This document shows positions 14,238-22,388 of a DNA stretch of 27,438 nt, piece by piece; position 1 is the first letter of the stretch; every line of letters begins with the position of its first letter. Below the pieces are notes generated by a model. That model was not told the origin of the DNA, ran no database searches, and was given only the letters and a program-made list of their open reading frames with translations. Source of the DNA: JAAZBW01 sp035647855 (GTDB taxonomy: Bacteria > Actinomycetota > Actinomycetes > Actinomycetales > Actinomycetaceae). The DNA is taken from NCBI GenBank assembly GCA_035647855.1, contig DASRMP010000011.1, positions 1 through 27,438 of the forward strand. Reading direction: 5' to 3'. Position numbers and translations under genes: made by a program.

Positions 14238-15310
14238 CACTTCGTCTTCACTGCGGCTGGGCGGTTCGTTTTCGTGAGCAGTCCCGCGATCGCATCGCCG
14301 ATCTCGGAGGTGGTGCGGGTGCCGTTGCGCGCGGCCTGATCGGCTGCGACGGCGGCGTCGACTGCGTCCGCCTCGGCCAGGTAGCCGAGGTGGCGCAGCA
14401 GCAGCGCTACGGACAGGATCGTCGCGGTCGGGTCCGCCTTCTGCCGGCCGGCGATGTCCGGGGCCGAACCGTGGACCGGCTCGAACATGGACGGGAACTC
14501 ACGCGTGGGGTTGAGGCACGCCGAGGCGGCGAGCCCGATGCCACCGGTGACCGCGCCTGCCTCGTCGGTGATGATGTCGCCGAACAGGTTGTCTGTCACG
14601 ATCACGTCGAAGCGGCCCGGGTTCGTGACCATGAAGATGGTGGCGGCGTCGATGTGGAGGTAGTCCGTCTCGACGTCGGGGTACTCGGCCGAGACTTCGT
14701 CCACCACGCGGTTCCACAGCAGGCCCGCGTTCACGAGCACGTTCTTCTTGTGGATCAGTGTGAGCCGCTTGGACCTGGTCAGCGCGAGCTCGAACGCGTA
14801 GCGCACGGTCCGCTCCACGCCGTAAGCGGTGTTGATGGACACCTCCGTGGCGATTTCGGCGGGAGAGCCGGCGCGCAGGCGGCCGCCGTTGCCCGTGTAC
14901 ATGCCTTCCGTGCCCTCACGCACGACGACGAAGTCGATCTCCCCCGGGTTCGCGAGCGGGCTCACGGCACTCGGCCACAGCCTCGCCGGCCGGAGGTTGA
15001 TGTACTGGTCGAAGGCGAACCGCAGCTTGAGGAGCAGTCCGCGCTCGAGGATCCCGCCCGCCAGGATGGGGTCTGCGGGGTCGCCGCCGACCGCGCCGAG
15101 GAGGATCGCGTCGTGCTGCGCCAGCCTGGCCAGGGACTCGTCCGAAAGCACCTCGCCGGTCGCGAGGTAGTGCTCGGCACCGAAGGGATACTCGGTCTCG
15201 ATGAGGTTGACGCCTTCGGGCAGCGCCGCCCGCAGGACCTTGAGTCCCTCGGCGGCGACCTCGGGTCCGATGCCGTCGCCGGGGATGATGGCCAGGTTGA
15301 TGTCAGTCAT
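14237..15310 (-). CDS. leuB: 3-isopropylmalate dehydrogenase
   Basis: The enzyme oxidatively decarboxylates 3-isopropylmalate to 2-oxoisocaproate with NAD+ in leucine synthesis. In citramalate-pathway organisms LeuB also acts on 3-methylmalate, giving 2-oxobutyrate for isoleucine. The 357-residue protein has the start INLAIIPGDGIGPEVAAEGL, LLKLRFAFDQYINLRPARL (substrate arginines), VVREGTEGMYTGNGG, the LIHKKNVL loop, NLFGDIITDEAGAVTGGIG and the NAD-binding FEPVHGSAPDIAGR. ATG at 15310 matches the family start; AGGAT lies upstream. cimA two genes downstream supports the dual role, which is inferred. Confidence 0.96.
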   Translation of the reverse strand: MTDINLAIIPGDGIGPEVAAEGLKVLRAALPEGVNLIETEYPFGAEHYLATGEVLSDESLARLAQHDAILLGAVGGDPADPILAGGILERGLLLKLRFAFDQYINLRPARLWPSAVSPLANPGEIDFVVVREGTEGMYTGNGGRLRAGSPAEIATEVSINTAYGVERTVRYAFELALTRSKRLTLIHKKNVLVNAGLLWNRVVDEVSAEYPDVETDYLHIDAATIFMVTNPGRFDVIVTDNLFGDIITDEAGAVTGGIGLAASACLNPTREFPSMFEPVHGSAPDIAGRQKADPTATILSVALLLRHLGYLAEADAVDAAVAADQAARNGTRTTSEIGDAIAGLLTKTNRPAAVKTK

Positions 15311-15372
15311 GATCTTGATCCTAGGAAGTGACGCGTTATGAGGTGCGAACCGTCCGAAGGGCGGCGCGAGGA

Positions 15373-15400
15373 GGGGCGGGGCCAGAGCCGGCCCCACCCC
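15373..15400 (-). terminator. GC-rich hairpin between ilvC and leuB
   Basis: An 11-bp stem (15373-15383 with 15390-15400, one G-U type mismatch) and a 6-nt loop lie 14 bp after the ilvC stop, inside the 104-bp ilvC-leuB gap. No T run follows on the minus strand, so it may be a partial terminator, an RNA-stabilising hairpin or the boundary of two transcripts. Confidence 0.5.
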
Positions 15401-15414
15401 GGTGCCGAGTCATG

Positions 15415-16443
15415 TCAGCGTGCTGCCGAACCTTCGACGTAGTCCTCGTCCTGGGCCTTGTCCCAGACGAACATCCCGCGCAGGCCGGGGCCGACCTTCT
15501 CGATCTCGTGGGACTCGCCCTCGGCGCGCAGTGCCTTGAACTCGGTTCCGCCCTGGTCCTGGTCGTCGATGAACCGCTTGGCGAAGGCGCCGGACTGGAT
15601 GTCCGCGAGGACTCCCTCCATGTTCTCCTTCACGTTCGGGGTGATCACCCGGGGACCGGACACGTAGTCGCCGTACTCCGCGGTATCGGAGACCGACCAG
15701 CGCATCTTGGACAGTCCGCCCTCGACCACCAGGTCCACGATCAGCTTCAGCTCGTGGAGCACCTCGAAGTACGCCAGTTCCGGCTGGTAGCCGGCCTCGG
15801 TGAGGACTTCGAACCCGTACTTGATCAGCTGCGAGACGCCGCCGCACAGCACGGCCTGCTCACCGAACAGGTCGGTCTCGGTTTCCTCGGTGAAGGTGGT
15901 CTTGATGCCACCGGCACGGAGTCCGCCGATCGCCTTCGCGTAGGAGAGCGCGAGTTCGCGAGCCTCCCCGGAGGCGTCCTGCTCCACCGCAACGAGCACG
16001 GGCACGCCGCGCCCCGCCTCGAACTCGCGGCGCACGGTGTGGCCGGGGCCCTTGGGGGCGACCAGTGCCACGTCATGCCCGGGCGTGGGCTTGATGTACC
16101 CGAACCGGACGTTGAAGCCGTGCGCGAAGAACAGCGCTGCATCATCCTTCAGGTTCGGAGCGATCTGTTCCGCGTAGATGGACCGCTGGTGTTGGTCGGG
16201 GGCGAGGACCATCACGAGGTCGGCGCCCTTGACGGCGTCCGCCACCGCGGCGACCTTCAGCCCCTGCTCCTCTGCCTTCTGCCAGGACGTCGAGCCGACC
16301 CGCAGTCCGACGGTGACGTCGACACCGGAGTCCCGCAGGTTCAGCGCGTGCGCGTGACCCTGGGATCCGTAACCGATGATGGCTACCTTCTTGGACTGGA
16401 TGAGCTCGAGGCCGGCGTCGTCGTCGTAGTAGATCTCGGCCAT
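15415..16443 (-). CDS. ilvC: Ketol-acid reductoisomerase (class I)
   Basis: This NADPH-dependent enzyme rearranges and reduces acetolactate or acetohydroxybutyrate to the dihydroxy acid, the second common step of Val/Ile synthesis. The 342-residue protein has the nucleotide-binding GYGSQGHAHALNLRDSG at residues 24-40, with the basic R48 and following S51/T52/S53 region (LRVGSTSW) fitting NADPH preference. LAPDQHQRSIYAEQ, FAHGFNVRFG, VAPKGPGHTVR, the metal-ligand helices ETETDLFGEQAVLCGG and LHELKLIVDLVVEGGL, and SDTAEYGD follow. Length is typical of the short class I. GGAAGGAAG precedes the ATG. It follows ilvN by 37 bp. Confidence 0.98.
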   Translation of the reverse strand: MAEIYYDDDAGLELIQSKKVAIIGYGSQGHAHALNLRDSGVDVTVGLRVGSTSWQKAEEQGLKVAAVADAVKGADLVMVLAPDQHQRSIYAEQIAPNLKDDAALFFAHGFNVRFGYIKPTPGHDVALVAPKGPGHTVRREFEAGRGVPVLVAVEQDASGEARELALSYAKAIGGLRAGGIKTTFTEETETDLFGEQAVLCGGVSQLIKYGFEVLTEAGYQPELAYFEVLHELKLIVDLVVEGGLSKMRWSVSDTAEYGDYVSGPRVITPNVKENMEGVLADIQSGAFAKRFIDDQDQGGTEFKALRAEGESHEIEKVGPGLRGMFVWDKAQDEDYVEGSAAR

Positions 16444-16480
16444 GGGTGGGCTTCCTTCCGTAGGTGGGGTGTAGCGGATT

Positions 16481-17002
16481 CTAGGCGGTGCGGAGAGCGC
16501 GGTCGGCGCGATCCGTCAACGAGCGGGCACCGCGCGCGATGGCGACCGAACCCGACTGCACGATCTCGCGGATGCCGTACGGCTCGAGAGCCCCGAGCAG
16601 CGCGCTGATCTTGGCCTCCGATCCGACGGATTCGATGGTCACGGTGTCCGGAACGACGTCGACCACGTGTGCACGGAACAGTTCCACCACCTGGAGCACG
16701 CCCGTGCGGGTGCTCTCGTCGGCGCGGACCTTGACCATGAGCAACTCGCGCTGCACAGAGGCCTCCGGCTCGAGCTGAACGATCTTGATGACGTTCACGA
16801 GCTTGTTCAGCTGCTTGGTCACCTGCTCGAGCGGGAGGTCGTCGGCGTCGACGACGACCGTCATGCGGGAGATCGACTCGTGCTCGGTCGGGCCGACCGC
16901 GAGCGAGTGGATGTTGAACGCCCGGCGAGCGAAGAGACCGGCGACGCGAGCGAGGACACCCGGAGTGTTCTCAACCAGGACTGAAAGTGTGTGACGTGGC
17001 AT
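16481..17002 (-). CDS. ilvN: Acetolactate synthase small (regulatory) subunit
   Basis: This subunit binds valine and confers feedback control on IlvB. The 173-residue protein has an N-terminal ACT domain, RHTLSVLVENTPGVLARVAGL at about 3-23, with RRAFNIHSLAVGPTE, then the second conserved region ELLMVKVRAD and a C-terminal ACT-like half (VVELFRAHVVDV, ALLGALEPYGIREIVQSG). ATG at 17002 has AAAGGAT upstream. The ilvB stop is 13 bp upstream, so the subunits are co-translated from one mRNA. The open frame extending further upstream is a shadow of ilvB. Confidence 0.97.
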   Translation of the reverse strand: MPRHTLSVLVENTPGVLARVAGLFARRAFNIHSLAVGPTEHESISRMTVVVDADDLPLEQVTKQLNKLVNVIKIVQLEPEASVQRELLMVKVRADESTRTGVLQVVELFRAHVVDVVPDTVTIESVGSEAKISALLGALEPYGIREIVQSGSVAIARGARSLTDRADRALRTA

Positions 17003-17015
17003 ATCAGTGAATCCT

Positions 17016-18830
17016 TTACTCGTAGCTGCCGAAGTCGGGGGTGATCCCGCGGGCGTACAGAATCTGGTCGTTGGAGACACCGGCCGGCACCATCGGCCAG
17101 ACCATGGCGTCGCGGGAGACCTGGAAGTCGATGACCACGGGCACGTCATCGATCTCGCGGGCCTTCTTGATCGTCTCGTCCACGTCCTTCGGGTTGTCGC
17201 AACGCAGGCCGGCGCAGCCGTACGCCTCGGCGAGCCTCACGAAGTCCGGGATGTTGCGCGTGTCCGAGCCGGTGTTGAGGTCGGTGTGGGAGTACTTGCC
17301 GTCGTAGAACAGGGTCTGCCACTGACGGACCATCCCGAGGGACGAGTTGTTGATGACCGCGACCTTGATCGGGATCTCGTTGAGGGCGCAGGTGGCCAGC
17401 TCCTGATTGGTCATCTGGAAGCAGCCGTCGCCGTCGATCGACCAGACCTCGCGCTCCGGCACTCCGACCTTCGCGCCCATGGCTGCGGGGACCGAGTAGC
17501 CCATGGTGCCGAGGCCACCGGAGTTGAGCCACGCGCGCGGCCGCTCGTACTTGATGAACTGCGCGGCCCACATCTGGTGCTGGCCGACCCCGGACACGTA
17601 CACGGCCTCCGGGCCGACGATCTCACCGAGACGCTTGATGACCTCCTGCGGGGCCATGCGGCCGTCCGCCGTGGGGGTCCAGCCGAGCGGGTAGGTGTTG
17701 CGCAGGTCGTCGAGCTGCCTCCACCACGCCTCGAGGTCGGGCTTGCCGTGCTGGTGGTGTGCGTCCTGGAGGGCGATGTTCATCTCGATGATGGTCGCCT
17801 TGAGGTCGCCCACGATCGGCACGTCGGCCTTGCGGTTCTTCGAAATCTCCGCCGGATCGATGTCCGCGTGGACGACGACGGCACCCGGGGCGAACGTGCT
17901 CAGCTCACCGGTCACGCGGTCGTCGAACCGCGCTCCGAGGGCGACGACGAGGTCCGCGCGCTGCAGGGCGGCGACCGCGGCCACGGAGCCGTGCATGCCG
18001 GGCATGCCGCAGTGCTGGGGGTGGCTGTCCGGGACGGCGCCGCGTGCCATGAGCGTGGTCACGACGGCGGCACCCGAGAGGTCCACCAGCTTGCGGAGTT
18101 CCTCGGAGGCCCCGGAGCGAATCGCTCCACCGCCCACGTAGAGGACCGGGCGGGAGGCGGTGGCGAGGAGGCGTGCCGCCTCGCGCACCTGCCGCTGGTG
18201 AGGCTTGGTGACGGGGTGGTAGCCGGGCAGGTTGATCCGCGGCGGCCAGGAGAAGTCGATCAGCTGGTTCTGCGCGGACTTCGCGATGTCCACCACCACC
18301 GGGCCGGGCCGGCCGGTCGAGGCGATCTCGAACGCCTCGGCGATGCGGCTCGGAATGTCGGCGCCGTCGGTGATGAGGAAGGAGTGCTTGGACACGGGCA
18401 TGGTCGCGCCCACGATGTCGGCTTCCTGGAAGGCGTCCGTGCCGATCAATGAGGCGCCCACCTGGCCGGTGATCGCGACCATCGGGACGGAGTCCATGTT
18501 GGCGTCCGCGATCGGGGTGATGAGGTTCGTGGCTCCGGGACCTGACGTCGCGATGCACACGCCCGGCCGTCCGGTCACGGTCGCGTAGCCCTCGGCCGCG
18601 TGGCCTGCGCCCTGCTCGTGCCGCACGAGGATGTGGCGGAGCTTGGTCGAATCAAAGATCGGGTCGTAGGTCGGCAGGATCGCGCCCCCGGGAAGACCGA
18701 AGAGGTCGTCGACCCCGAGTTCCTCCAGGGACCGTACAACAGCCTGGGCACCCGTCATCGGAATCGTGGCCGTCGTCTTTGCTCGGGCGGCCACAGTGGA
18801 GGGATTAGCCCGGTCGGCCAGCTGTGTCAT
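17016..18830 (-). CDS. ilvB: Acetolactate synthase large (catalytic) subunit
   Basis: This ThDP- and FAD-dependent enzyme condenses two pyruvates to acetolactate, or pyruvate plus 2-oxobutyrate to acetohydroxybutyrate. The 604-residue protein has the ThDP activator glutamate E72 in HEQGAGHAAEGYA, TSGPGATNLITPIADA, the FAD region LGARFDDRVTGEL, and the ThDP/Mg motif GDGCFQMTNQELATCALNEI ending in INN. GLGTMGYSVPAAMGAKVG is also present. The N-terminal 24 residues are a polar extension. A strong AGGAGG ends 5 nt before the ATG. The upstream leader holds a candidate attenuator. It is first in the ilvBNC-leuB-ilvE-cimA series. Confidence 0.98.
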   Translation of the reverse strand: MTQLADRANPSTVAARAKTTATIPMTGAQAVVRSLEELGVDDLFGLPGGAILPTYDPIFDSTKLRHILVRHEQGAGHAAEGYATVTGRPGVCIATSGPGATNLITPIADANMDSVPMVAITGQVGASLIGTDAFQEADIVGATMPVSKHSFLITDGADIPSRIAEAFEIASTGRPGPVVVDIAKSAQNQLIDFSWPPRINLPGYHPVTKPHQRQVREAARLLATASRPVLYVGGGAIRSGASEELRKLVDLSGAAVVTTLMARGAVPDSHPQHCGMPGMHGSVAAVAALQRADLVVALGARFDDRVTGELSTFAPGAVVVHADIDPAEISKNRKADVPIVGDLKATIIEMNIALQDAHHQHGKPDLEAWWRQLDDLRNTYPLGWTPTADGRMAPQEVIKRLGEIVGPEAVYVSGVGQHQMWAAQFIKYERPRAWLNSGGLGTMGYSVPAAMGAKVGVPEREVWSIDGDGCFQMTNQELATCALNEIPIKVAVINNSSLGMVRQWQTLFYDGKYSHTDLNTGSDTRNIPDFVRLAEAYGCAGLRCDNPKDVDETIKKAREIDDVPVVIDFQVSRDAMVWPMVPAGVSNDQILYARGITPDFGSYE

Positions 18831-18861
18831 GAGGACCTCCTCGTGTTGTCGGACATGCGAA

Positions 18862-18899
18862 GCGCCCCCCGGCCGACAATTCGGCCACCTGGAGGGCGC
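18862..18899 (-). promoter_or_regulatory. Candidate attenuator hairpin of the ilvB leader
   Basis: On the minus strand GCGCCCTCC (18899-18891) pairs with GGGGGGCGC (18870-18862), with one G-U pair. An inner GGCCGA/TCGGCC stem with an AATTG-type loop sits inside. The hairpin lies between the leader peptide stop and the ilvB Shine-Dalgarno. Only TT follows the stem, so it is an atypical intrinsic terminator; it may also block ribosome binding. Confidence 0.5.
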
Positions 18900-18921
18900 A
18901 CAGCAGCGGGTTCGGTTGGTG

Positions 18922-18975
18922 TCACGCGGTCGCTATGCGCCGCACTCGTACTCGCTGCCTCATGGGTATGACCAT
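18922..18975 (-). CDS. Candidate ilvB leader peptide
   Basis: A 17-residue open frame reads MVIPMRQRVRVRRIATA and ends 91 bp before ilvB, just before the strong hairpin. Three valines and two isoleucines in 17 residues are what a ribosome-mediated attenuator of a Val/Ile operon needs: scarcity of charged tRNA would stall ribosomes and change leader folding. Comparable short Arg/Val/Ile-rich leaders precede ilvB in other actinobacteria such as Corynebacterium. The Shine-Dalgarno is poor (a G-run upstream), and an internal ATG at 18963 is an alternative start. The function is inferred. Confidence 0.5.
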   Translation of the reverse strand: MVIPMRQRVRVRRIATA

Positions 18976-19081
18976 ATCCGGGACCCCCCGGAAGCGAGCT
19001 TCCGTCTCACATGGTGGTCCACGGATCGTCCCGTTGACCACAGTGCGGACAGTGTGGGAGCCGGCCTGCGGCACCTCTCGT

Positions 19082-19121
19082 CAAACTCGACAACTGCTGG
19101 ACTCGACTTTCGTTGAGTTTG
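19082..19121. repeat. Inverted repeat upstream of the GyrI-like gene
   Basis: CAAACTCGAC (19082-19091) and GTTGAGTTTG (19112-19121) are inverted repeats matching 9 of 10 positions with a 20-nt spacer. The position 48 bp before the start codon suits an operator or a leader hairpin. Confidence 0.4.
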
Positions 19122-19168
19122 CGCCGCAAGTGCGGAAAAATATGGCCAGTTCACCAAGGAGGCCACTC

Positions 19169-19639
19169 ATGACCGACCAACCGACGATGCCCGAGGTCGT
19201 GAACACCGAACCGGAGACAATCGCAGTGCTTCGCGAGACCGTCCCGATGAACGCGCTCCCCGAGTTTTTCGCCCGCGCCTACCAGACGGTCGAGAGAGTC
19301 GTCCGTGAGGAGGGTCTCCAACCCGTCGGCCCCGCCTACGCCGTCTACTACGGAACGCCGGGGGACACCGTGGACGTCGCGGCGGGCTTCCCGGCCGCCG
19401 CGACTTTCGTGCCCCGCGACGGCGTGCACCAGGTGACGATCCCCGGCGGGCGGGCGGTGCGGCTCCTTCACCTCGGAAGCTACGACGGTCTCGCGGCCGC
19501 GTACGACCGCCTTATGGTGTGGATCCGTGGCGCGGAAGTGGGCGAGCTCGCGGACTACATGCTGGAGAAGTACCTCACGCTGCCGGGGACGGACCCGGAC
19601 GCGACCGCGACCCTCATCGTCTGGCCGATCCAGGAGTAG
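19169..19639 (+). CDS. GyrI-like / AraC effector-binding domain protein
   Basis: The 156-residue protein is a stand-alone small-molecule-binding domain of the GyrI/SOUL-like fold, as found at the C-terminus of multidrug-sensing AraC/MerR regulators. Family-type features are the opening TIAVLRETVPMNALPEFFAR, the GPAYAVYYGTPGDTVDVAAGF strand pair, HQVTIPGGRAVRLLHLGSYD, and the final LIVWPIQE. There is no DNA-binding domain, signal peptide or membrane helix. ATG at 19169 is chosen because a perfect AAGGAGG lies 6 nt upstream; an in-frame ATG at 19142 is less likely. Its ligand and partner are unknown. It is divergent from ilvB and convergent with the NYN gene, so a link to either is not implied. 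Confidence 0.85.
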   Translation: MTDQPTMPEVVNTEPETIAVLRETVPMNALPEFFARAYQTVERVVREEGLQPVGPAYAVYYGTPGDTVDVAAGFPAAATFVPRDGVHQVTIPGGRAVRLLHLGSYDGLAAAYDRLMVWIRGAEVGELADYMLEKYLTLPGTDPDATATLIVWPIQE

Positions 19640-19649
19640 GAGCTGGCGT

Positions 19650-20471
19650 CTATCGCACTTTGCCCGCTCGTAAGGAGAGCACCCTCGTCCCGGATCCGGG
19701 GAGTGCCCGCTCCTTCAGTTCGAACTCGCTCTGGGCGCGCACGAGGTCGGAGAGCTTCTTGAAGCCATACGTGCGGGGGTCGAAGTCCGGCTGTACCTTG
19801 GTCGCATAGCTGCCGAGGGCCGAGAGCGGCGCCCAGCCGGTCTCGTCGCTGGTCTTGTCCAGCGCGTCTCGGAGGAAGTCCAGCGGCACGGGCTCGGGAC
19901 CAGGATCAGCCGAAACGACTTGCGTCGAACTGGCGCCCACAGTCTCCTCGGCGGCAGGCTCTCGCAACGGCGCCCGGGAGGACGAACGCCGGCCCGTGCC
20001 CTTCTCGAGCAGGTCGGTGAAGATGAACTTGTGGCAGGCGTTCCGGAACGACTCCGGCGTCTTGCGCTCACCGAATCCGAGGACCATCAGGCCCTCCTCG
20101 CGGATGCGCAACGCCAACCCGGTGAAGTCGCTGTCGCTCGAGACGAGACAGAAGCCATCGAACTTGCGGGTGTAGAGCAGGTCCATCGCGTCGATGATCA
20201 TCGTGCTGTCGGTGGCGTTCTTGCCAGTGGTGTAGGCGAACTGCTGCACCGGCTTGATCGCGTACTTGTTCAACACCTTCTTCCACTGCGCGCTGTGCGT
20301 GGAGGTGAAGTCACCGTAGATGCGGCGCACGGTCGCCTCGCCATAGCTCGCGATCTCGGCGAGCAGGCCCTCGATATTGGCGGCCTGGGCGTTGTCCGCG
20401 TCGATCAAGACGGCGAACTTGGGCGGCACATCGTCGCCCGTATGAGGCGTGACGAATTGCTCTCCGTCCAT
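19650..20471 (-). CDS. NYN-domain putative RNase with C-terminal OST-HTH/LOTUS domain
   Basis: The 273-residue protein has an N-terminal NYN (PIN-like, LabA/VPA0323 type) nuclease domain. Conserved acids are visible at D24/D26 in FAVLIDADNAQAANI, D88 and D94 in GKNATDSTMIIDAMDLLY, and D113/D115 in CLVSSDSDFTGLA, followed by FGERKTPESFRNAC. A low-complexity Ser/Ala/Glu linker (about 160-195) leads to a C-terminal domain, about 197-268 (LDFLRDALDKTSDETGWAPL to GTRVLSLRAGKVR), of the OST-HTH/LOTUS type that binds RNA. A role in RNA cleavage is inferred; the substrate is unknown. AGGA precedes the ATG. It converges on the GyrI-like gene, 10 bp away. Confidence 0.88.
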   Translation of the reverse strand: MDGEQFVTPHTGDDVPPKFAVLIDADNAQAANIEGLLAEIASYGEATVRRIYGDFTSTHSAQWKKVLNKYAIKPVQQFAYTTGKNATDSTMIIDAMDLLYTRKFDGFCLVSSDSDFTGLALRIREEGLMVLGFGERKTPESFRNACHKFIFTDLLEKGTGRRSSSRAPLREPAAEETVGASSTQVVSADPGPEPVPLDFLRDALDKTSDETGWAPLSALGSYATKVQPDFDPRTYGFKKLSDLVRAQSEFELKERALPGSGTRVLSLRAGKVR

Positions 20472-20665
20472 GGGGATTCCTGCGTCCTTTCAGTTACCGG
20501 CGCGCCGGGTGACAACGCGCGATCGCCGCCGTGCCACGAACGCGCGACTCGCCGACGCAACCATCGTAATCCCCGCGCCAAATCGCCGGCGTGACGTGTT
20601 CGAAGTCGTACGGCTCCCCCTTCGAGACCCGGACCGCGCTGCGGAACTTCGGCCACCCCGCGTCC

Positions 20666-22375
20666 TCACTCCAGAATCGCACCACGCGAGGCCGACTGGA
20701 CGAGCTTGATGTACTTGCCCAGCACACCCCGGTTGAACTGCGGCGGGATCGGCGTCCAGTCGGCGCGACGGCGCGCGAGTTCGCCGTCGTCGACGAGGAG
20801 TTCGAGGGTCCTGGCTGCGACGTCGAGACGAATCCTGTCCCCATCCCTGACGAAGGCGATGGGACCACCGTCCACGGCCTCCGGGGCCACGTGACCCACG
20901 CACAACCCGGTGGTGCCGCCGGAGAAGCGCCCGTCGGTGAGCAGGAGGACATCCTTGCCCAGACCCGCGCCCTTGATGGCGCCGGTGATCGCGAGCATCT
21001 CCCGCATCCCCGGGCCGCCCTTGGGGCCTTCGTAACGGATGACGACGACGTCGCCCGCCTGAATCGTGCCGTCCTCCAGCGCGTCCATCGCCGCCCGCTC
21101 CCGCTCGAAGACGCGCGCCATGCCTTCGAACACCTCCGAGTCGAAGCCCGCCGATTTCACGACGGCGCCCTCCGGAGCGAGTGAACCGCCGAGGATCGTG
21201 ATCCCGCCGGTCGCGTGAATCGGCTCGCTGAGCTGCCGGATCACGGTGCCGTCGAGGCCGGGCGGGTCGAGTTCGGCGAGGTTCTCGGCAACGGTCCTTC
21301 CGGTGACGGTGAGGCAGCCGCCGTTGAGCATGCCGGCCTCCAGGAGCGCCTTCATGACAACGGGCACGCCACCCTTCCTGTCGACGTCGTACATGACGTA
21401 CCGCCCGAACGGCTTGAGATCGCCGAGGTGCGGGACGCGGTCCGCGATCCGGCTGAAGTCCTCAAGGGTGAGGTCCACCTCGGCCTCGTGTGCGATCGCG
21501 AGCAGGTGCAGCACGGCGTTGGTGGAGCCGCCGAACGCCATGACGACGGCGATCGCGTTCTCCAGCGACTCCTTCGTGATGATGTCGCGCGCCGTGATTC
21601 CGTGGCGCAGCAACTCGACGACAGCCGCGCCGCTGCGGTGTGCGAAGTTGTCCCGGCGGCGGTCGGCGGAGGGCGGCGCAGCCGACCCCGGCAAAGACAT
21701 ACCCATCGCCTCCGCCACCGACGCCATCGTGTTGGCGGTGTACATGCCACCGCAGGCGCCCTCTCCGGGGCAGATGGCGCGCTCGATGCGCCCGAGGTCC
21801 TCCTCGTTCATCAGTCCGCGGGCGCATGCGCCCACCGCCTCGAAGGCGTCGATGAGGGTGACGTCCTTCTCGGTGCCATCCGTCAATTCGACCCGTCCCG
21901 GCATGATCGTCCCCGCGTAGAGGAACACGGCCGCGAGGTCGAGGCGTGCGGCGGCCATGAGCATGCCGGGCAGCGACTTGTCGCAGCCTGCGAGCAGCAC
22001 GCTGCCGTCCAGGCGCTCGGCCTGCATCACGGTCTCCACGGAGTCGGCGATGATGTCGCGCGAGACGAGCGAGTAGTGCATGCCCTCGTGCCCCATCGAG
22101 ATGCCGTCGGAGACGGAGATCGTGCCGAACTCGAGCGGGTAGCCGCCCGCCGCGTGGACGCCCTCCTTGGCGGCCTGCGCGAGGCGATCGAGAGAGAGGT
22201 TGCAGGGCGTGATCTCATTCCAGGAACTGGCGATGCCGATCTGCGGCTTGGCGAAGTCCTCGTCCCCCATGCCGACGGCGCGAAGCATGCCGCGCGCCGC
22301 CGTCGCTTCCATGCCGTCGGTGACCTGGCGGCTGCGGGGCTTGATGTCAGGTGTCTGGCCGGCGTCGATGCTCAC
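20666..22375 (-). CDS. ilvD: Dihydroxy-acid dehydratase
   Basis: This Fe-S enzyme dehydrates dihydroxyisovalerate and dihydroxymethylvalerate to the 2-oxoacids that IlvE aminates. The 569-residue protein has GIASSWNEITPCNLSLD, the cluster cysteines in LAGCDKSLPGML and CPGEGACGGMYTANTMA, KSMEN-like KESLENAIAVVMAFGGSTNA, and the C-terminal TDGRFSGGTTGLCVGHVAPE. The GTG at 22375 gives the usual length; the frame stays open far upstream but that part overlaps the GH1 gene. It has no clear Shine-Dalgarno and a TACACT box 7 nt upstream. It stands apart from the main ilv cluster, divergent from the GH1 gene across 81 bp. Confidence 0.96.
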   Translation of the reverse strand: MSIDAGQTPDIKPRSRQVTDGMEATAARGMLRAVGMGDEDFAKPQIGIASSWNEITPCNLSLDRLAQAAKEGVHAAGGYPLEFGTISVSDGISMGHEGMHYSLVSRDIIADSVETVMQAERLDGSVLLAGCDKSLPGMLMAAARLDLAAVFLYAGTIMPGRVELTDGTEKDVTLIDAFEAVGACARGLMNEEDLGRIERAICPGEGACGGMYTANTMASVAEAMGMSLPGSAAPPSADRRRDNFAHRSGAAVVELLRHGITARDIITKESLENAIAVVMAFGGSTNAVLHLLAIAHEAEVDLTLEDFSRIADRVPHLGDLKPFGRYVMYDVDRKGGVPVVMKALLEAGMLNGGCLTVTGRTVAENLAELDPPGLDGTVIRQLSEPIHATGGITILGGSLAPEGAVVKSAGFDSEVFEGMARVFERERAAMDALEDGTIQAGDVVVIRYEGPKGGPGMREMLAITGAIKGAGLGKDVLLLTDGRFSGGTTGLCVGHVAPEAVDGGPIAFVRDGDRIRLDVAARTLELLVDDGELARRRADWTPIPPQFNRGVLGKYIKLVQSASRGAILE

Positions 22376-22382
22376 GGCCCCG

Positions 22383-22388
22383 AGTGTA
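22383..22388 (-). promoter_or_regulatory. Candidate -10 box of ilvD (leaderless)
   Basis: TACACT on the minus strand ends 7 nt before the GTG start of ilvD, with only CGGGGCC between. This spacing suggests a leaderless transcript. Confidence 0.4.

Larger units (their letters stand above)
18831..19168. other. Divergent regulatory region between ilvB and the GyrI-like gene
   Basis: The 338-bp gap holds the ilvB leader (leader peptide and hairpin), a perfect 14-bp inverted repeat GGAAGCGAGCTTCC at 18990-19003, and a longer inverted repeat at 19082-19121. The promoters for both directions must lie here, but no unambiguous -35/-10 pair could be assigned. Confidence 0.6.

Noticed and set aside
20472..20665. 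Possible tRNA or small gene between the NYN gene and ilvD
   Set aside because: No TTCRANNC T-loop with a matching acceptor stem and no supported short frame could be found.
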